Origin: Trueperaceae bacterium
GTDB lineage: Bacteria > Deinococcota > Deinococci > Deinococcales > Trueperaceae
DNA: 23,123 nt
Direction: 5' to 3'
Assembly (NCBI GenBank): GCA_007130355.1
Contig: SLSQ01000165.1
Location: forward strand, 1 to 23,123
Within the stretch, counting starts at the first letter, position 1; every line of letters begins with the position of its first letter. The position numbers and the translations under genes were made by a program. Positions 6,427 to 13,566 of the stretch are shown here, piece by piece. Under the pieces are notes generated by a model. The model made no database searches. It saw only the letters and a program-made list of their open reading frames with translations, and was not told where the DNA came from.

Positions 6427-7185
6427 TCAGCGTTCGCGCCCCGACGTCACCTCGATCTCGTCGAACGCTCGCTCTTGGCGCGCCTGCGCCCGGCCCTCCC
6501 GGACCGTCTCGAGGAACGCCGCGAACACGACCGTCCGTTCGGCCCACGAGCGCGTCGGAACCAGGGTCCGCAGGGCGCCCCGGGCCCAACGGGCGAGCGC
6601 GCCCCGCAGCCGGCGGCCGGCGTCCTCGAGCGTGAGCCGGTCGCGGCTCATCTCGAAGTAGGCCCCGCCCTTGAGGTGGGACGCGAGCTTCGCGAGCGTC
6701 GCGACGTTCGCCCGGAGCGGCCGGGAGGGACGCGGGAGCTGCGGCCGTTCGGCCCGCGCTGGCAGCACCGAAGCGCGTTCCTGACGGCGGCGACGTAGGA
6801 AGTCGATCGCCTGCTCGAGCTCCTCGAGCAGCGCGACCGCCTGCAGGGCGTCGGACGACGCGTCGTCCGGATCGTCCTCGTCCTCCTCCGCCGCGTCGGG
6901 CGCCTGCGGGAGCAGCAGCCGCAACTTCACCTCGACCACCTGCGCCACCAGCGGAAGCGCCGTGCTTGCGTCGTTCAGGTCGGTCGCCGCCCGCCGCTCG
7001 AACCAGGCGAGGGCGGCGTCGACCAACGCCGGCAGATCCAGATCGCTCGGCGCGACCGCGCCGCTCCGCAGCCCGTACGCCAGGCCGGACAGGTCGCCCC
7101 GGTAGCCGGGCTGCTCGACCTGGAAGCCGGTCGCCTCCGCGGGCGGGACGGCGGGCGCGGGACCGTGCGCGGGGGCGTGCGTCAT
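6427..7185 (-). CDS. scpA: Segregation and condensation protein A
   Basis: ScpA is the kleisin that bridges the SMC dimer and, with ScpB, forms the bacterial condensin for chromosome segregation. The 252-aa product has a variable Pro/Ala-rich N-terminus (1-22), the kleisin N-terminal helical region with GYRGDLSGLAYGLRSGA, DLDLPALVDAALAWF and LPLVAQVVEVKLRLLLP (27-93), an acidic linker (EEDEDDPDD, 100-108), a central coiled region, and a C-terminal winged-helix half ending in FLETVREGRAQARQERAFDEIEV. The usual GPLD motif is replaced by RGDLSG. The ATG overlaps the stop of the upstream phosphatase gene by 4 bp (ATGA), so it is translationally coupled. scpB is not in the window. It converges with typA. 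Confidence 0.88.
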   Translation of the reverse strand: MTHAPAHGPAPAVPPAEATGFQVEQPGYRGDLSGLAYGLRSGAVAPSDLDLPALVDAALAWFERRAATDLNDASTALPLVAQVVEVKLRLLLPQAPDAAEEDEDDPDDASSDALQAVALLEELEQAIDFLRRRRQERASVLPARAERPQLPRPSRPLRANVATLAKLASHLKGGAYFEMSRDRLTLEDAGRRLRGALARWARGALRTLVPTRSWAERTVVFAAFLETVREGRAQARQERAFDEIEVTSGRER

Positions 7186-7805
7186 TCCCAGAACGGGTCG
7201 GCGCCGTTCTCGTCCAGATGGCGGGTGTCGTTCACCCGTTCGATCACGGTGACCCCGTCCCGCCGCACGACGCGGCTGACGCTGCTGTGGCGCAGGTAGA
7301 TCCGCTTCCGCCAGCGGGGCTTCTCGAGGCCGAGCAGGTGGGCGAGCAGCATCTGGATCGTGCCGCTGTGGGCCACCGCGACGACGTGTCCCTCGTCCTC
7401 GGGGATCGCGTCGTACCAGGCGACCACGCGCTCGCGGAGGTCGCGGTAGGACTCTCCGTCCGGCGTCCGGTTCAGGTACGGATCGTGCATCCACGCCTCC
7501 CAGTCGGGGTGCGCGACGTTCTGTTCGAGGGTCCGGCCCTCGAAGGCGCCGAAGTCGAGCTCCATCAGACGGGGATCGGTGGCGATCTCCTGACCGGGAA
7601 AGGCGAGCTGCGCCGTCTCGACGGCGCGCGCGAGGGGGCTCGCGACGATGGTCGAGACCGGACCGAACCGGGAGGTCCGCCGGGCGAGCCGGCGCGCCTG
7701 GCGACGGCCCTCCTCCGACAGGGGGCGGTCGGTCTGGCCTTGGAAGCGTCCTTCGACGTTCCAGTCGGTGAGCCCGTGGCGGATCAGCGTCAGGACGCTA
7801 CGCAC
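7182..7805 (-). CDS. Histidine phosphatase-superfamily protein (phosphoglycerate mutase-like)
   Basis: A 207-aa branch-1 histidine phosphatase. It shows LIRHGLTDWN with Arg9 and the phospho-acceptor His10, GQTDRPLSEEG (23-33), SPLARAVETA with Arg60 (56-65), ELDFGAFEG with the catalytic acid Glu82 (82-90), DGESYRDLRERV (116-127) and AHSGTIQ with His146 (145-151). Family members include cofactor-dependent phosphoglycerate mutase, alpha-ribazole-5'-phosphate phosphatase (CobC) and general phosphatases. The short length and the 'LTDWN..GR.QG..D..L...G' pattern fit phosphatases better than glycolytic mutase (about 230-250 aa), but the substrate is unknown. The GTG start lies 6 nt after TAGCGT in a TGn-extended context, so it is probably leaderless. 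It is followed by scpA with a 4-bp overlap and is divergent from the SDR gene. Confidence 0.9.
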   Translation of the reverse strand: MRSVLTLIRHGLTDWNVEGRFQGQTDRPLSEEGRRQARRLARRTSRFGPVSTIVASPLARAVETAQLAFPGQEIATDPRLMELDFGAFEGRTLEQNVAHPDWEAWMHDPYLNRTPDGESYRDLRERVVAWYDAIPEDEGHVVAVAHSGTIQMLLAHLLGLEKPRWRKRIYLRHSSVSRVVRRDGVTVIERVNDTRHLDENGADPFWE

Positions 7806-7811
7806 GCGCGG

Positions 7812-7820
7812 ACGCTACCA
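7812..7820 (-). promoter_or_regulatory. Extended -10 of the phosphatase-scpA operon, leaderless arrangement
   Basis: TGG-TAGCGT on the minus strand with 6 nt to the GTG start (7805-7803). Confidence 0.55.
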
Positions 7821-7873
7821 CGGGTCGCGCCGCCCCGGCCGCCGCGGCCGGACGGAGCCGCGGCGCCGACCCG

Positions 7874-7882
7874 TGCTAGCGT
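7874..7882 (+). promoter_or_regulatory. Extended -10 of the SDR gene, leaderless arrangement
   Basis: TGC-TAGCGT on the plus strand with 6 nt to the ATG at 7889. Confidence 0.55.
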
Positions 7883-7888
7883 CCCGCC

Positions 7889-8638
7889 ATGAGCGAATCC
7901 GCGACCGAACCCGACCGCCGCGACCTCGCCGGAACCTCCGCCCTGATCACCGGCGGCAGCAAGGGGATCGGCTACGGCATCGCCGCCGCCCTCGTGGACG
8001 CCGGCGCCGACGTCGTGATCACCGCGCGCAGCGAACGCCCCGTGGCCGAAGCGGCCGAACGCCTCGCCGCCCGCGGGGGCGGCCGCGCCGTCGGCGTGGC
8101 GTGCGACGTGCGCGACCTCGACCAGCAGCGCGCCGCCGTCGCCGAAGCGGTCCGCGCGCACGGCCGCCTCGACGCCCTGATCGCCAACGCCGGGATCGGC
8201 GCCTTCGCGAGCGTCGAAGAGCTCGCGCCCGAAACCTGGCGCGACGTGATCGACACGAACCTCACCGGGGTCTTCTACTCGGTCAAGGCGGCCCTCGAAC
8301 CGATCCGCGAAGCGGCCGGCACGATCGTAACGATCGGCTCGCTGGCCGGAACGAACTTCTTCGCCGGCGGTTCCGCCTACAACGCCAGCAAGTTCGGGCT
8401 GACCGGCTTCAGCCAGGCGATCATGCTCGACCTCCGCAAGCACGGGATCCGCGTCTCGACGATCATGCCGGGATCGGTCGCGAGCCACTTCGGCGGGCAC
8501 GAGCCGAGCGACGCCGACGCCTGGAAGATCCAGCCGGAGGACGTCGGCGCGCTGGTGCTGATGCTGCTGCGCATGCCCGGCCGCACCCTGCCGTCGAAGA
8601 TCGAGGTGCGCCCCACCCGTCCGCCCTCCGTGCGCTGA
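7889..8638 (+). CDS. Short-chain dehydrogenase/reductase (classical SDR)
   Basis: A 249-aa NAD(P)-dependent oxidoreductase of the classical SDR type. It has the cofactor loop TGGSKGIG (21-28), ITARSE at the end of strand 2 (44-49; an Arg here often favours NADPH), CDVRD (72-76), NAGIG (100-104), NLTG (124-127), the catalytic Ser151 in IGSLAG, the catalytic Tyr164 and Lys168 in YNASK, and MPGSV (193-197). The C-terminal part is short, with a TLPSKIEVRPTRPP ending of the kind found in 'SDR family, 3-ketoacyl-ACP reductase-like' proteins of unknown substrate. The gene opens a two-gene plus-strand stretch with pyrD, 30 bp apart, but pyrD has its own -10. The ATG is 6 nt from an extended -10. Substrate cannot be assigned. 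Confidence 0.92.
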   Translation: MSESATEPDRRDLAGTSALITGGSKGIGYGIAAALVDAGADVVITARSERPVAEAAERLAARGGGRAVGVACDVRDLDQQRAAVAEAVRAHGRLDALIANAGIGAFASVEELAPETWRDVIDTNLTGVFYSVKAALEPIREAAGTIVTIGSLAGTNFFAGGSAYNASKFGLTGFSQAIMLDLRKHGIRVSTIMPGSVASHFGGHEPSDADAWKIQPEDVGALVLMLLRMPGRTLPSKIEVRPTRPPSVR

Positions 8639-8656
8639 ACGCCAGGGGCGGAACGA

Positions 8657-8662
8657 TAGAGT
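8657..8662 (+). promoter_or_regulatory. -10 box of pyrD, leaderless arrangement
   Basis: TAGAGT followed by 6 nt and the pyrD GTG at 8669, within the 30-bp gap after the SDR gene. It suggests pyrD can be transcribed independently. Confidence 0.5.
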
Positions 8663-8668
8663 GACGGC

Positions 8669-9757
8669 GTGTACCGCCTGATCCGTCCCGCTCTCTTCGC
8701 CCTCGACGCCGAGCGCGCCCACGAAGCGACCGTGGGCGCGCTCTCCTGCGTCGCGCGCTCCGGACCGGTTCGGCGCTGGCTCGCCGGCCGTTTCGAGCGC
8801 CGCGACCCGCGCCTGGAGGTGCACGCCTTCGGCGTCCGTTTCCCGGCGCCGGTCGGGGTCGCGGCCGGGCTCGACAAGACCGGCGCGGCGCTCCCGATCT
8901 GGGGGGCGCTCGGCTTCGGACACGTCGAGATCGGCACCGTCACGCCCCGCCCGCAGCCGGGCAACCCGCGTCCCCGTGTCGTCCGCCTGCCCGCCGACCG
9001 GGCGGTGATCAACGCCATGGGCTTCCCGAGCGAAGGGGTCGAGGCGGCGCTCCGTCGCTTCGAACGGTGGCGCGACGCCGGCGCCTGGCCCGACGTTCCG
9101 GTCGGCGTGAACCTGGGCAAGAACGCGGCGACGCCGTTCGCGTCGGCGGCGGACGACTACCGCACGGTCGCGCGCCTGGCGGCGCCGTGGGCCGACTGGC
9201 TGGCGATCAACGTCTCGTCGCCGAACACCGAGGGCCTGCGCGGGCTGCAGGACGCCGACCGGCTGCACGACCTGGTCGCGGCCGTGGTGGCGGACGCCGA
9301 CGCCACGCCGGTCCTCGTCAAGCTCGGCCCCGACCTGGACGAGGAGGCCGCCAGCGCCGCCGCCCGCGTCGTCGAGGCGGCCGGCGCCGCCGGCCTCATC
9401 GCGACGAACACCACCGTCGCCCGCGCCGGACTGCGCCACGATCCCGGACGGCCCGGCGGACTTTCCGGTCGACCGCTCCAGCTCCGCGCCCGGGCGGCGC
9501 TCCGCACCCTGCGCGCGGCGACCGACCTTCCGATCGTGTCGGTCGGCGGGATCGACGGACCGGAGGAGGCGCTGGCCCGGATCGTGGCGGGCGCCGACCT
9601 GCTGCAGCTCTACACCGCCCTGATCTACGACGGGCCCGGCCTGGTGGCGCGGGTGCACGACGGGCTGATCCGTGAGCTCGATCGGACCGGCGCCACGTCG
9701 CTGCGCGAACTGCGGCGGCTCGCCCCTCCGGGCGCCGTAGCGGCTCCTCGGTCCTAG
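8669..9757 (+). CDS. pyrD: Dihydroorotate dehydrogenase (quinone), class 2
   Basis: Oxidises dihydroorotate to orotate in pyrimidine synthesis and passes electrons to membrane quinone, here probably menaquinone. The 362-aa product has the amphipathic N-terminal extension typical of the class 2 membrane-associated enzyme (YRLIRPALFALDAERAHE), then PVGVAAGLDKTGA (61-73, FMN binding), EIGTVTPRPQPGNPRPR (87-103), NAMGFPS (115-121), GVNLGKN (146-152), NVSSPNTEGLRGLQ with the catalytic base Ser184 (181-194), VKLGPD, ATNTTV, GGLSGRPL and VSVGGI. A serine rather than cysteine base and the N-terminal helix separate it from class 1. The start is GTG, 6 nt after TAGAGT. The TAG stop shares the palindrome CTAG with the TAG stop of the convergent cobalamin adenosyltransferase gene. 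Confidence 0.96.
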   Translation: MYRLIRPALFALDAERAHEATVGALSCVARSGPVRRWLAGRFERRDPRLEVHAFGVRFPAPVGVAAGLDKTGAALPIWGALGFGHVEIGTVTPRPQPGNPRPRVVRLPADRAVINAMGFPSEGVEAALRRFERWRDAGAWPDVPVGVNLGKNAATPFASAADDYRTVARLAAPWADWLAINVSSPNTEGLRGLQDADRLHDLVAAVVADADATPVLVKLGPDLDEEAASAAARVVEAAGAAGLIATNTTVARAGLRHDPGRPGGLSGRPLQLRARAALRTLRAATDLPIVSVGGIDGPEEALARIVAGADLLQLYTALIYDGPGLVARVHDGLIRELDRTGATSLRELRRLAPPGAVAAPRS

Positions 9758-10317
9758 CCGCCGGCCGCGGCCGGATCCCAGAGCGTCTCGGCGCTGTTCG
9801 TGCGCACGTTCGCGGCGCGGGCGAGCACGAACAGCAGGTCGGAACACCGGTTCAGCCAGCGGGCGGCCGCCGGGTTCAGGTCGTACTGACGGGCCGTGGC
9901 GACGGTGTCCCGCTCCGCCCGGCGCAGCACCGCCCGAGCGACGTGGAGCGCGGCGGAGGCCGGATGCCCGCCGGGCAGCACGAACGCCGTGAGCGGCGGC
10001 GACTGCGCGTCCCAGGCGTCGATCGTTCGTTCCAGCTCCTCGACGTCCGCGTCGGTCACCGGCGTCAGGTGCGCCCGCGCCGCGGCCCCCGCGGGCGTGG
10101 CCAGGTCGGCACCGACCGTGAACAGCGTGTGCTGCAACCGGGCGAGCAGCGCGTCGAGCTCCGCGTCGTCCGCCAGCGCGGCCCGTGCGACGCCCAGGTG
10201 CGCGTTCGCCTCGTCGACCGCCCCGTAGGCGCGGACGCGCGGGTCGTCCTTTCCGACCCGCCCCCCGCCGAACAGTCCGGTGCTCCCGTCGTCTCCGCTC
10301 CTCGTGTAGATCCGCAT
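9754..10317 (-). CDS. Cob(I)alamin adenosyltransferase, PduO type
   Basis: Transfers the adenosyl group of ATP to cob(I)alamin to make coenzyme B12. The 187-aa product has the PduO-family N-terminal ATP-binding motif RIYTRSGDDGSTGLFGG (2-18), YGAVDEANAHLG (31-42, equivalent to the VDELN region), the LPGG turn (114-117), ARAVLRRAERD (127-137) with the conserved arginine pair, and LNRCSDLLFVLAR (155-167). These motifs and the length are those of stand-alone PduO-type enzymes, not CobA or EutT. No cobalamin-biosynthesis neighbours are present unless the histidine phosphatase at 7182 is a CobC homolog. The ATG is 7 nt from TACCCT. It shares a 42-bp divergent gap with the MscS gene and overlaps pyrD by 4 bp at its 3' end. 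Confidence 0.94.
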   Translation of the reverse strand: MRIYTRSGDDGSTGLFGGGRVGKDDPRVRAYGAVDEANAHLGVARAALADDAELDALLARLQHTLFTVGADLATPAGAAARAHLTPVTDADVEELERTIDAWDAQSPPLTAFVLPGGHPASAALHVARAVLRRAERDTVATARQYDLNPAAARWLNRCSDLLFVLARAANVRTNSAETLWDPAAAGG

Positions 10318-10324
10318 GGCACGC

Positions 10325-10330
10325 AGGGTA
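10325..10330 (-). promoter_or_regulatory. -10 box of the cobalamin adenosyltransferase gene, leaderless arrangement
   Basis: TACCCT on the minus strand with 7 nt to the ATG (10317-10315), 18 bp from the divergent MscS -10 box. Confidence 0.5.
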
Positions 10331-10348
10331 GCCTTCGGCCGCGTCGGG

Positions 10349-10354
10349 TACCGT
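10349..10354 (+). promoter_or_regulatory. -10 box of the MscS gene, leaderless arrangement
   Basis: TACCGT on the plus strand with 5 nt to the ATG at 10360. Confidence 0.5.
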
Positions 10355-10359
10355 GAGGC

Positions 10360-11466
10360 ATGGACCTTTCGGTGCTGCACGAGACGACGGTGCTCGGGAA
10401 CGCGCCGCTCCGTTGGATCGCCGCGCTCCTGACCGCCGCCGCCGTCGCTTGGGCGTCGCGGCGTGGCGTACGCGTCCTGAAGGGGTGGGCGGTGCGCCGG
10501 GCGGCGGGCCATCGGACGCTGGCCGACGAACTGGTCACCGGCACGATCCAGCGGGTGCAGCCGGCGCTGCTCTGGATCTTCGCGGCGTGGGCGGGCTCGC
10601 GCCTGCTCGACCTGCCGGAGGCGACCTCGAACGGGATCGGCGTGGTGCTCACGCTGGCGCTGTTCTGGCAGCTCGGCGTGTGGGGCGACGCCACGATCCA
10701 GACCGCCGTGGGCCGCGCCCGAGCGGACACGACGATCGACGCGGGGCGCAAGACGACCTTCGCCGCGATCGTGTTCCTCGGCCGCCTCGCGATCTACACG
10801 GTGCTGATCCTCCTGGCGCTCGAGAACGTCGGGATCGACATCACCGCCCTGCTGGCGGGGATCGGGATCGCTTCGGTCGCGATCGGGCTGGCGCTCCAGA
10901 ACATCTTGGGCGACCTGTTCGCGTCGCTGTCGATCGTGTTCGACAAGCCGTTCGAGATCGGCGACTTCGTGATCGTCGACGACCTGATGGGCACGATCGA
11001 GAACGTGGGGCTGCGGACGACGCGGGTACGGAGCCTGTCGGGGGAGCAGCTCGTGTTCGCGAACAACGACCTGCTGACCAGCCGGATCCGCAACTACAAG
11101 CGGATGCGGGAGCGCCGTGTGGTGTTCCGCTTCGGGGTGACGTACGACACGCCGGCGTCGCGCCTGCGCGCGATCCCGGACCTGGTCCGCAGCATCGTCG
11201 ACGCCCGCGACCCCGTCCGCTTCGACCGCGCCCACTTCTTCGGGTTCGGGGACTTCTCGCTCGACTTCGAGGTCGTGTACTGGGTCCTCGAACCCGACTT
11301 CGCGACGTACATGGACGTGCAGCAGGAGATCAACCTGGCGCTGGTCGAGGCGTTCGAGGAGCGCGGCGTGTCGTTCGCCTTCCCGACCCGCACGATCCAC
11401 CTGGCGCCCGGCGGCTCCGGCGCGGCCGAGCCGCCGCGACCTCAGTCGTCCGCGCCTCCCCCGTAA
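10360..11466 (+). CDS. Small-conductance mechanosensitive channel, MscS family
   Basis: A 368-aa inner-membrane channel that opens under membrane tension to release solutes during hypo-osmotic shock. Hydrophobic segments are at about 17-36, 67-83, 91-112 and 132-152. They are followed by the pore helix TALLAGIGIASVAIGLALQN, rich in Gly/Ala, then LGDLFASLSIVFDKPF and EIGDFVIVDDLMGTIENVGLRTTRVRSLSGEQLVFANN, the hallmark MscS beta-domain, and an alpha/beta C-terminal domain (VVFRFGVTYDT...). The C-terminus is a short Pro/Ser tail. There is one more N-terminal helix than in three-helix MscS. It converges with ispG and overlaps its 3' end by 25 bp (11442-11466). Confidence 0.93.
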   Translation: MDLSVLHETTVLGNAPLRWIAALLTAAAVAWASRRGVRVLKGWAVRRAAGHRTLADELVTGTIQRVQPALLWIFAAWAGSRLLDLPEATSNGIGVVLTLALFWQLGVWGDATIQTAVGRARADTTIDAGRKTTFAAIVFLGRLAIYTVLILLALENVGIDITALLAGIGIASVAIGLALQNILGDLFASLSIVFDKPFEIGDFVIVDDLMGTIENVGLRTTRVRSLSGEQLVFANNDLLTSRIRNYKRMRERRVVFRFGVTYDTPASRLRAIPDLVRSIVDARDPVRFDRAHFFGFGDFSLDFEVVYWVLEPDFATYMDVQQEINLALVEAFEERGVSFAFPTRTIHLAPGGSGAAEPPRPQSSAPPP

Positions 11467-12677
11467 CGGGTCCGGACGTAGCGGTCGACCCGTTCGGTGA
11501 AGGCGGCGGCGATCTCGGCGCCGTCGCCGCTCAAGGTCTCGACGTGCGCGCCGTCCTGGTAGACGGGCGCACGGGGACGCTCGCCGGTGCCGGGCAGGCT
11601 GATGCCGATGTCGGCGTGCTTCGACTCGCCCGGCCCGTTCACGACGCACCCCATCACCGCCACGTTCATGCGCTCGACGCCGGGGTAGCGCTCCCGCCAG
11701 CGGGGCATCCGCTCCTTGAGGTAGGCGTCCACGTCGCGGGCGAGCTCCTGGAACAGGGTGCTGGTGGTGCGTCCGCAGCCGGGGCAGGCGGTGACGCTCG
11801 GCGCGAAGCGGCGGACGTCGAGCGCGGCGAGGACCTCCTGCGCGATCTCGACCTCCCGCTCGCGCGGGGCGCCCGGATCGGGCGTGAGCGACACGCGGAT
11901 CGTGTCGCCGATCCCGTCGGCCAGCAACGGCGCCAGCCCGGCCGTCGAGGCGACCGTCCCCTTGACGCCCATGCCCGCTTCGGTCAGCCCGAGGTGCAGG
12001 GGCAGGTCGCAGGCGGCGGCCAGGCGCCGGTAGACGTCCCACATGTCGGGCACCCGGCTCACCTTGGCGCTGAGCACGATCCGGTCGTGCGCCAGGCCGG
12101 CCTCCTCGGCCATCTCGGCCGACCGGATCGCCGATTCGACCATCGCGCGGATCGTGACCTCGTGCGCGTCGGCCGGATCGTCGGAACGGGCGTTCGCGTC
12201 CATGCGCCGGGCGAGCAGGTCGGGATCGAGGCTGCCCCAGTTGACGCCGATCCGCACCGGAACGTCGTGCTCCGCGGCGATGCGGACGATCTCGCGGAAG
12301 TTCTCGTCGTGCCGCACGCCGACGCCGACGTTGCCCGGGTTGATCCGGTACTTCGCCAGGGCCGCGGCCGCCCTCGGGACGCGCCGGAGCAGCTGGTGGC
12401 CGTTGTAGTGGAAGTCGCCGACCAGCGGCACGTCGAGGCCGTGATCCTCGAGGATCCGGGCGATCTCCGGCACCGCCTCGGCCGCCGCCTCGTCGTTGAC
12501 GGTGATCCGCACGATCTCGCTGCCGGCACGGTGCAGCGCCGCGACCTGAGCGGCGGTGCCGTGCACGTCGCGGGTGTCGGTGTTCGTCATCGACTGGACC
12601 ACGACCGGGTGCTCGGAACCGATCGGGACGGATCCGACCGGCACGGTCACGGTCGGGCGGCGCGGGAACGGGCTCAT
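11442..12677 (-). CDS. ispG: 4-hydroxy-3-methylbut-2-enyl diphosphate synthase IspG
   Basis: A [4Fe-4S] enzyme of the MEP (non-mevalonate) isoprenoid pathway that converts MEcPP to HMBPP; it therefore also supplies the menaquinone side chain. The 411-aa product has VPVGSVPIGSEHPVVVQSMTNT at the start (TIM-barrel entry), EIVRITVND (54-62), DFHYN (88-92), YRINPGNVG (110-118), RIGVNWGSL (142-150), SAKVS (203-207), HLGLTEAG (228-235), CPGCGR with Cys298 and Cys301, and MGCVVNGPGES with Cys344 and Glu351, the four cluster ligands. This is the two-domain bacterial form. The ATG overlaps the stop of the phosphatase gene (ATGA). The 3' end overlaps the convergent MscS gene by 25 bp. Confidence 0.96.
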   Translation of the reverse strand: MSPFPRRPTVTVPVGSVPIGSEHPVVVQSMTNTDTRDVHGTAAQVAALHRAGSEIVRITVNDEAAAEAVPEIARILEDHGLDVPLVGDFHYNGHQLLRRVPRAAAALAKYRINPGNVGVGVRHDENFREIVRIAAEHDVPVRIGVNWGSLDPDLLARRMDANARSDDPADAHEVTIRAMVESAIRSAEMAEEAGLAHDRIVLSAKVSRVPDMWDVYRRLAAACDLPLHLGLTEAGMGVKGTVASTAGLAPLLADGIGDTIRVSLTPDPGAPREREVEIAQEVLAALDVRRFAPSVTACPGCGRTTSTLFQELARDVDAYLKERMPRWRERYPGVERMNVAVMGCVVNGPGESKHADIGISLPGTGERPRAPVYQDGAHVETLSGDGAEIAAAFTERVDRYVRTRYGGGADD

Positions 12678-13495
12678 GGCGTCAGCGTATCGGCTTCGCC
12701 GCGGGGGACCGTGTCGCCGGCGCCGTTCCCGTCCGCGAGGGTCCGCAGCACCGCGGTGCGGAGCGCCGCGTTCGTCGCGAGCCCCTCGCCGCCGTGCATC
12801 CCCTCCCGTCCGTTCCAGTCGCCGAACCATCCACCCGCCTCCCTCAGGATTACCGGGAACGGCGCCGCGTCCCACGCGTTCAGCGCCGGGTCGGCCATCA
12901 CTTCGATCCGGCCGCTCGCGACCAGCGCGTAGCCGTAGGCGTCGCCCCAGCCGGCCCGGATCCAGGCGGCGCGGGCCAACCGGCTCCAGGCCCGCTCGCG
13001 GCCGAGCGGCGCGAAGGCGCCCGGATCGGTGGTCGACACCGCCGCGCGGGCCAGGTCGGAGACATCGGAGACGAAGCAGCGACGGCCGTTCAGGCGGCAG
13101 CCGCGGCCGACGGCGGCGGCGACCGTCTCGCCCAGCGCCGGGAAGGCGGCGACGCCGACCACCGGCACCCCCTCCCGTTCGAGGCCGATCAGCACGCCGT
13201 AGGTCGGTACGCCCCGCACGAACGCCTTGGTCCCGTCGATCGGATCGATCCACCACCGGTACGGCGCCGTCCCGTCCTGGGCGCCGAACTCCTCCCCCAC
13301 CACGGCGTGGTCGGGATGGGTCCGCTCGAGGGCGTGCCGCACCAGCGTCTCCGCCTCGCGGTCGGCGACGGTGACGGGGGTCTCGTCCTCCTTCCAGTCC
13401 GGCCGCACCCCGTTGCGGAAGTGCCCGAGCGTGGTGCGTCCCGCCCGCTCGGCCAGGTCGATCGCGGTGTCGAGCAGCGCGTCGAGCTCCGCCAC
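12674..13495 (-). CDS. Inositol-monophosphatase-family phosphatase, HisN-like
   Basis: A 273-aa Mg-dependent, Li-sensitive-type phosphatase. Metal and substrate residues are present: GEEFG with Glu68 (67-71), WWIDPIDGTKAF with Asp84 and Asp87 (81-92), and WDAAP with Asp209 (208-212). The phrases TKAFVRGVPTYGVLIGLE and WGDAYGYALVASGRIEVMADPALN match the HisN type of histidinol-phosphate phosphatase (known from actinobacteria) better than SuhB, but inositol-1-phosphate or other sugar phosphates remain possible. The GTG start has AGGAG 5 nt upstream (13501-13505) and a TAGCCT box about 40 nt upstream, so the mRNA has a leader. It is translationally coupled to ispG, whose biochemistry is unrelated, so context does not help. 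Divergent from the dNTPase gene. Confidence 0.9.
   Translation of the reverse strand: MAELDALLDTAIDLAERAGRTTLGHFRNGVRPDWKEDETPVTVADREAETLVRHALERTHPDHAVVGEEFGAQDGTAPYRWWIDPIDGTKAFVRGVPTYGVLIGLEREGVPVVGVAAFPALGETVAAAVGRGCRLNGRRCFVSDVSDLARAAVSTTDPGAFAPLGRERAWSRLARAAWIRAGWGDAYGYALVASGRIEVMADPALNAWDAAPFPVILREAGGWFGDWNGREGMHGGEGLATNAALRTAVLRTLADGNGAGDTVPRGEADTLTP
12684..12689 (-). promoter_or_regulatory. Possible internal -10 box for ispG
   Basis: TACGCT on the minus strand, 6 nt before the ispG ATG and inside the last codons of the upstream phosphatase gene. The position matches the other candidate leaderless starts, but the gene overlap already explains ispG translation, so it may be coincidence. 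Confidence 0.3.
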
Positions 13496-13534
13496 CTTGG
13501 CTCCTCTCCCGCCGCCGACGGCGGCGCGCCGTGC

Positions 13535-13540
13535 AGGCTA
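13535..13540 (-). promoter_or_regulatory. -10 box of the phosphatase-ispG operon
   Basis: TAGCCT on the minus strand, about 40 nt upstream of the GTG start. It partly overlaps a plus-strand TACCGT at 13539-13544. Confidence 0.4.
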
Positions 13541-13554
13541 CCGTGGCCGCGCGG

Positions 13555-13560
13555 TACCGT
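13555..13560 (+). promoter_or_regulatory. -10 box of the dNTPase gene, leaderless arrangement
   Basis: TACCGT followed by 6 nt and the ATG at 13567. Confidence 0.5.
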
Positions 13561-13566
13561 CGCGAC

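Noticed and set aside
7790..9847. Very long open frame antisense to the SDR and pyrD genes
   Set aside because: At this GC content stop codons are rare and long antisense frames are expected. The translation is Arg/Gly/Asp-rich and low in complexity, while the opposite strand carries two clear enzymes.
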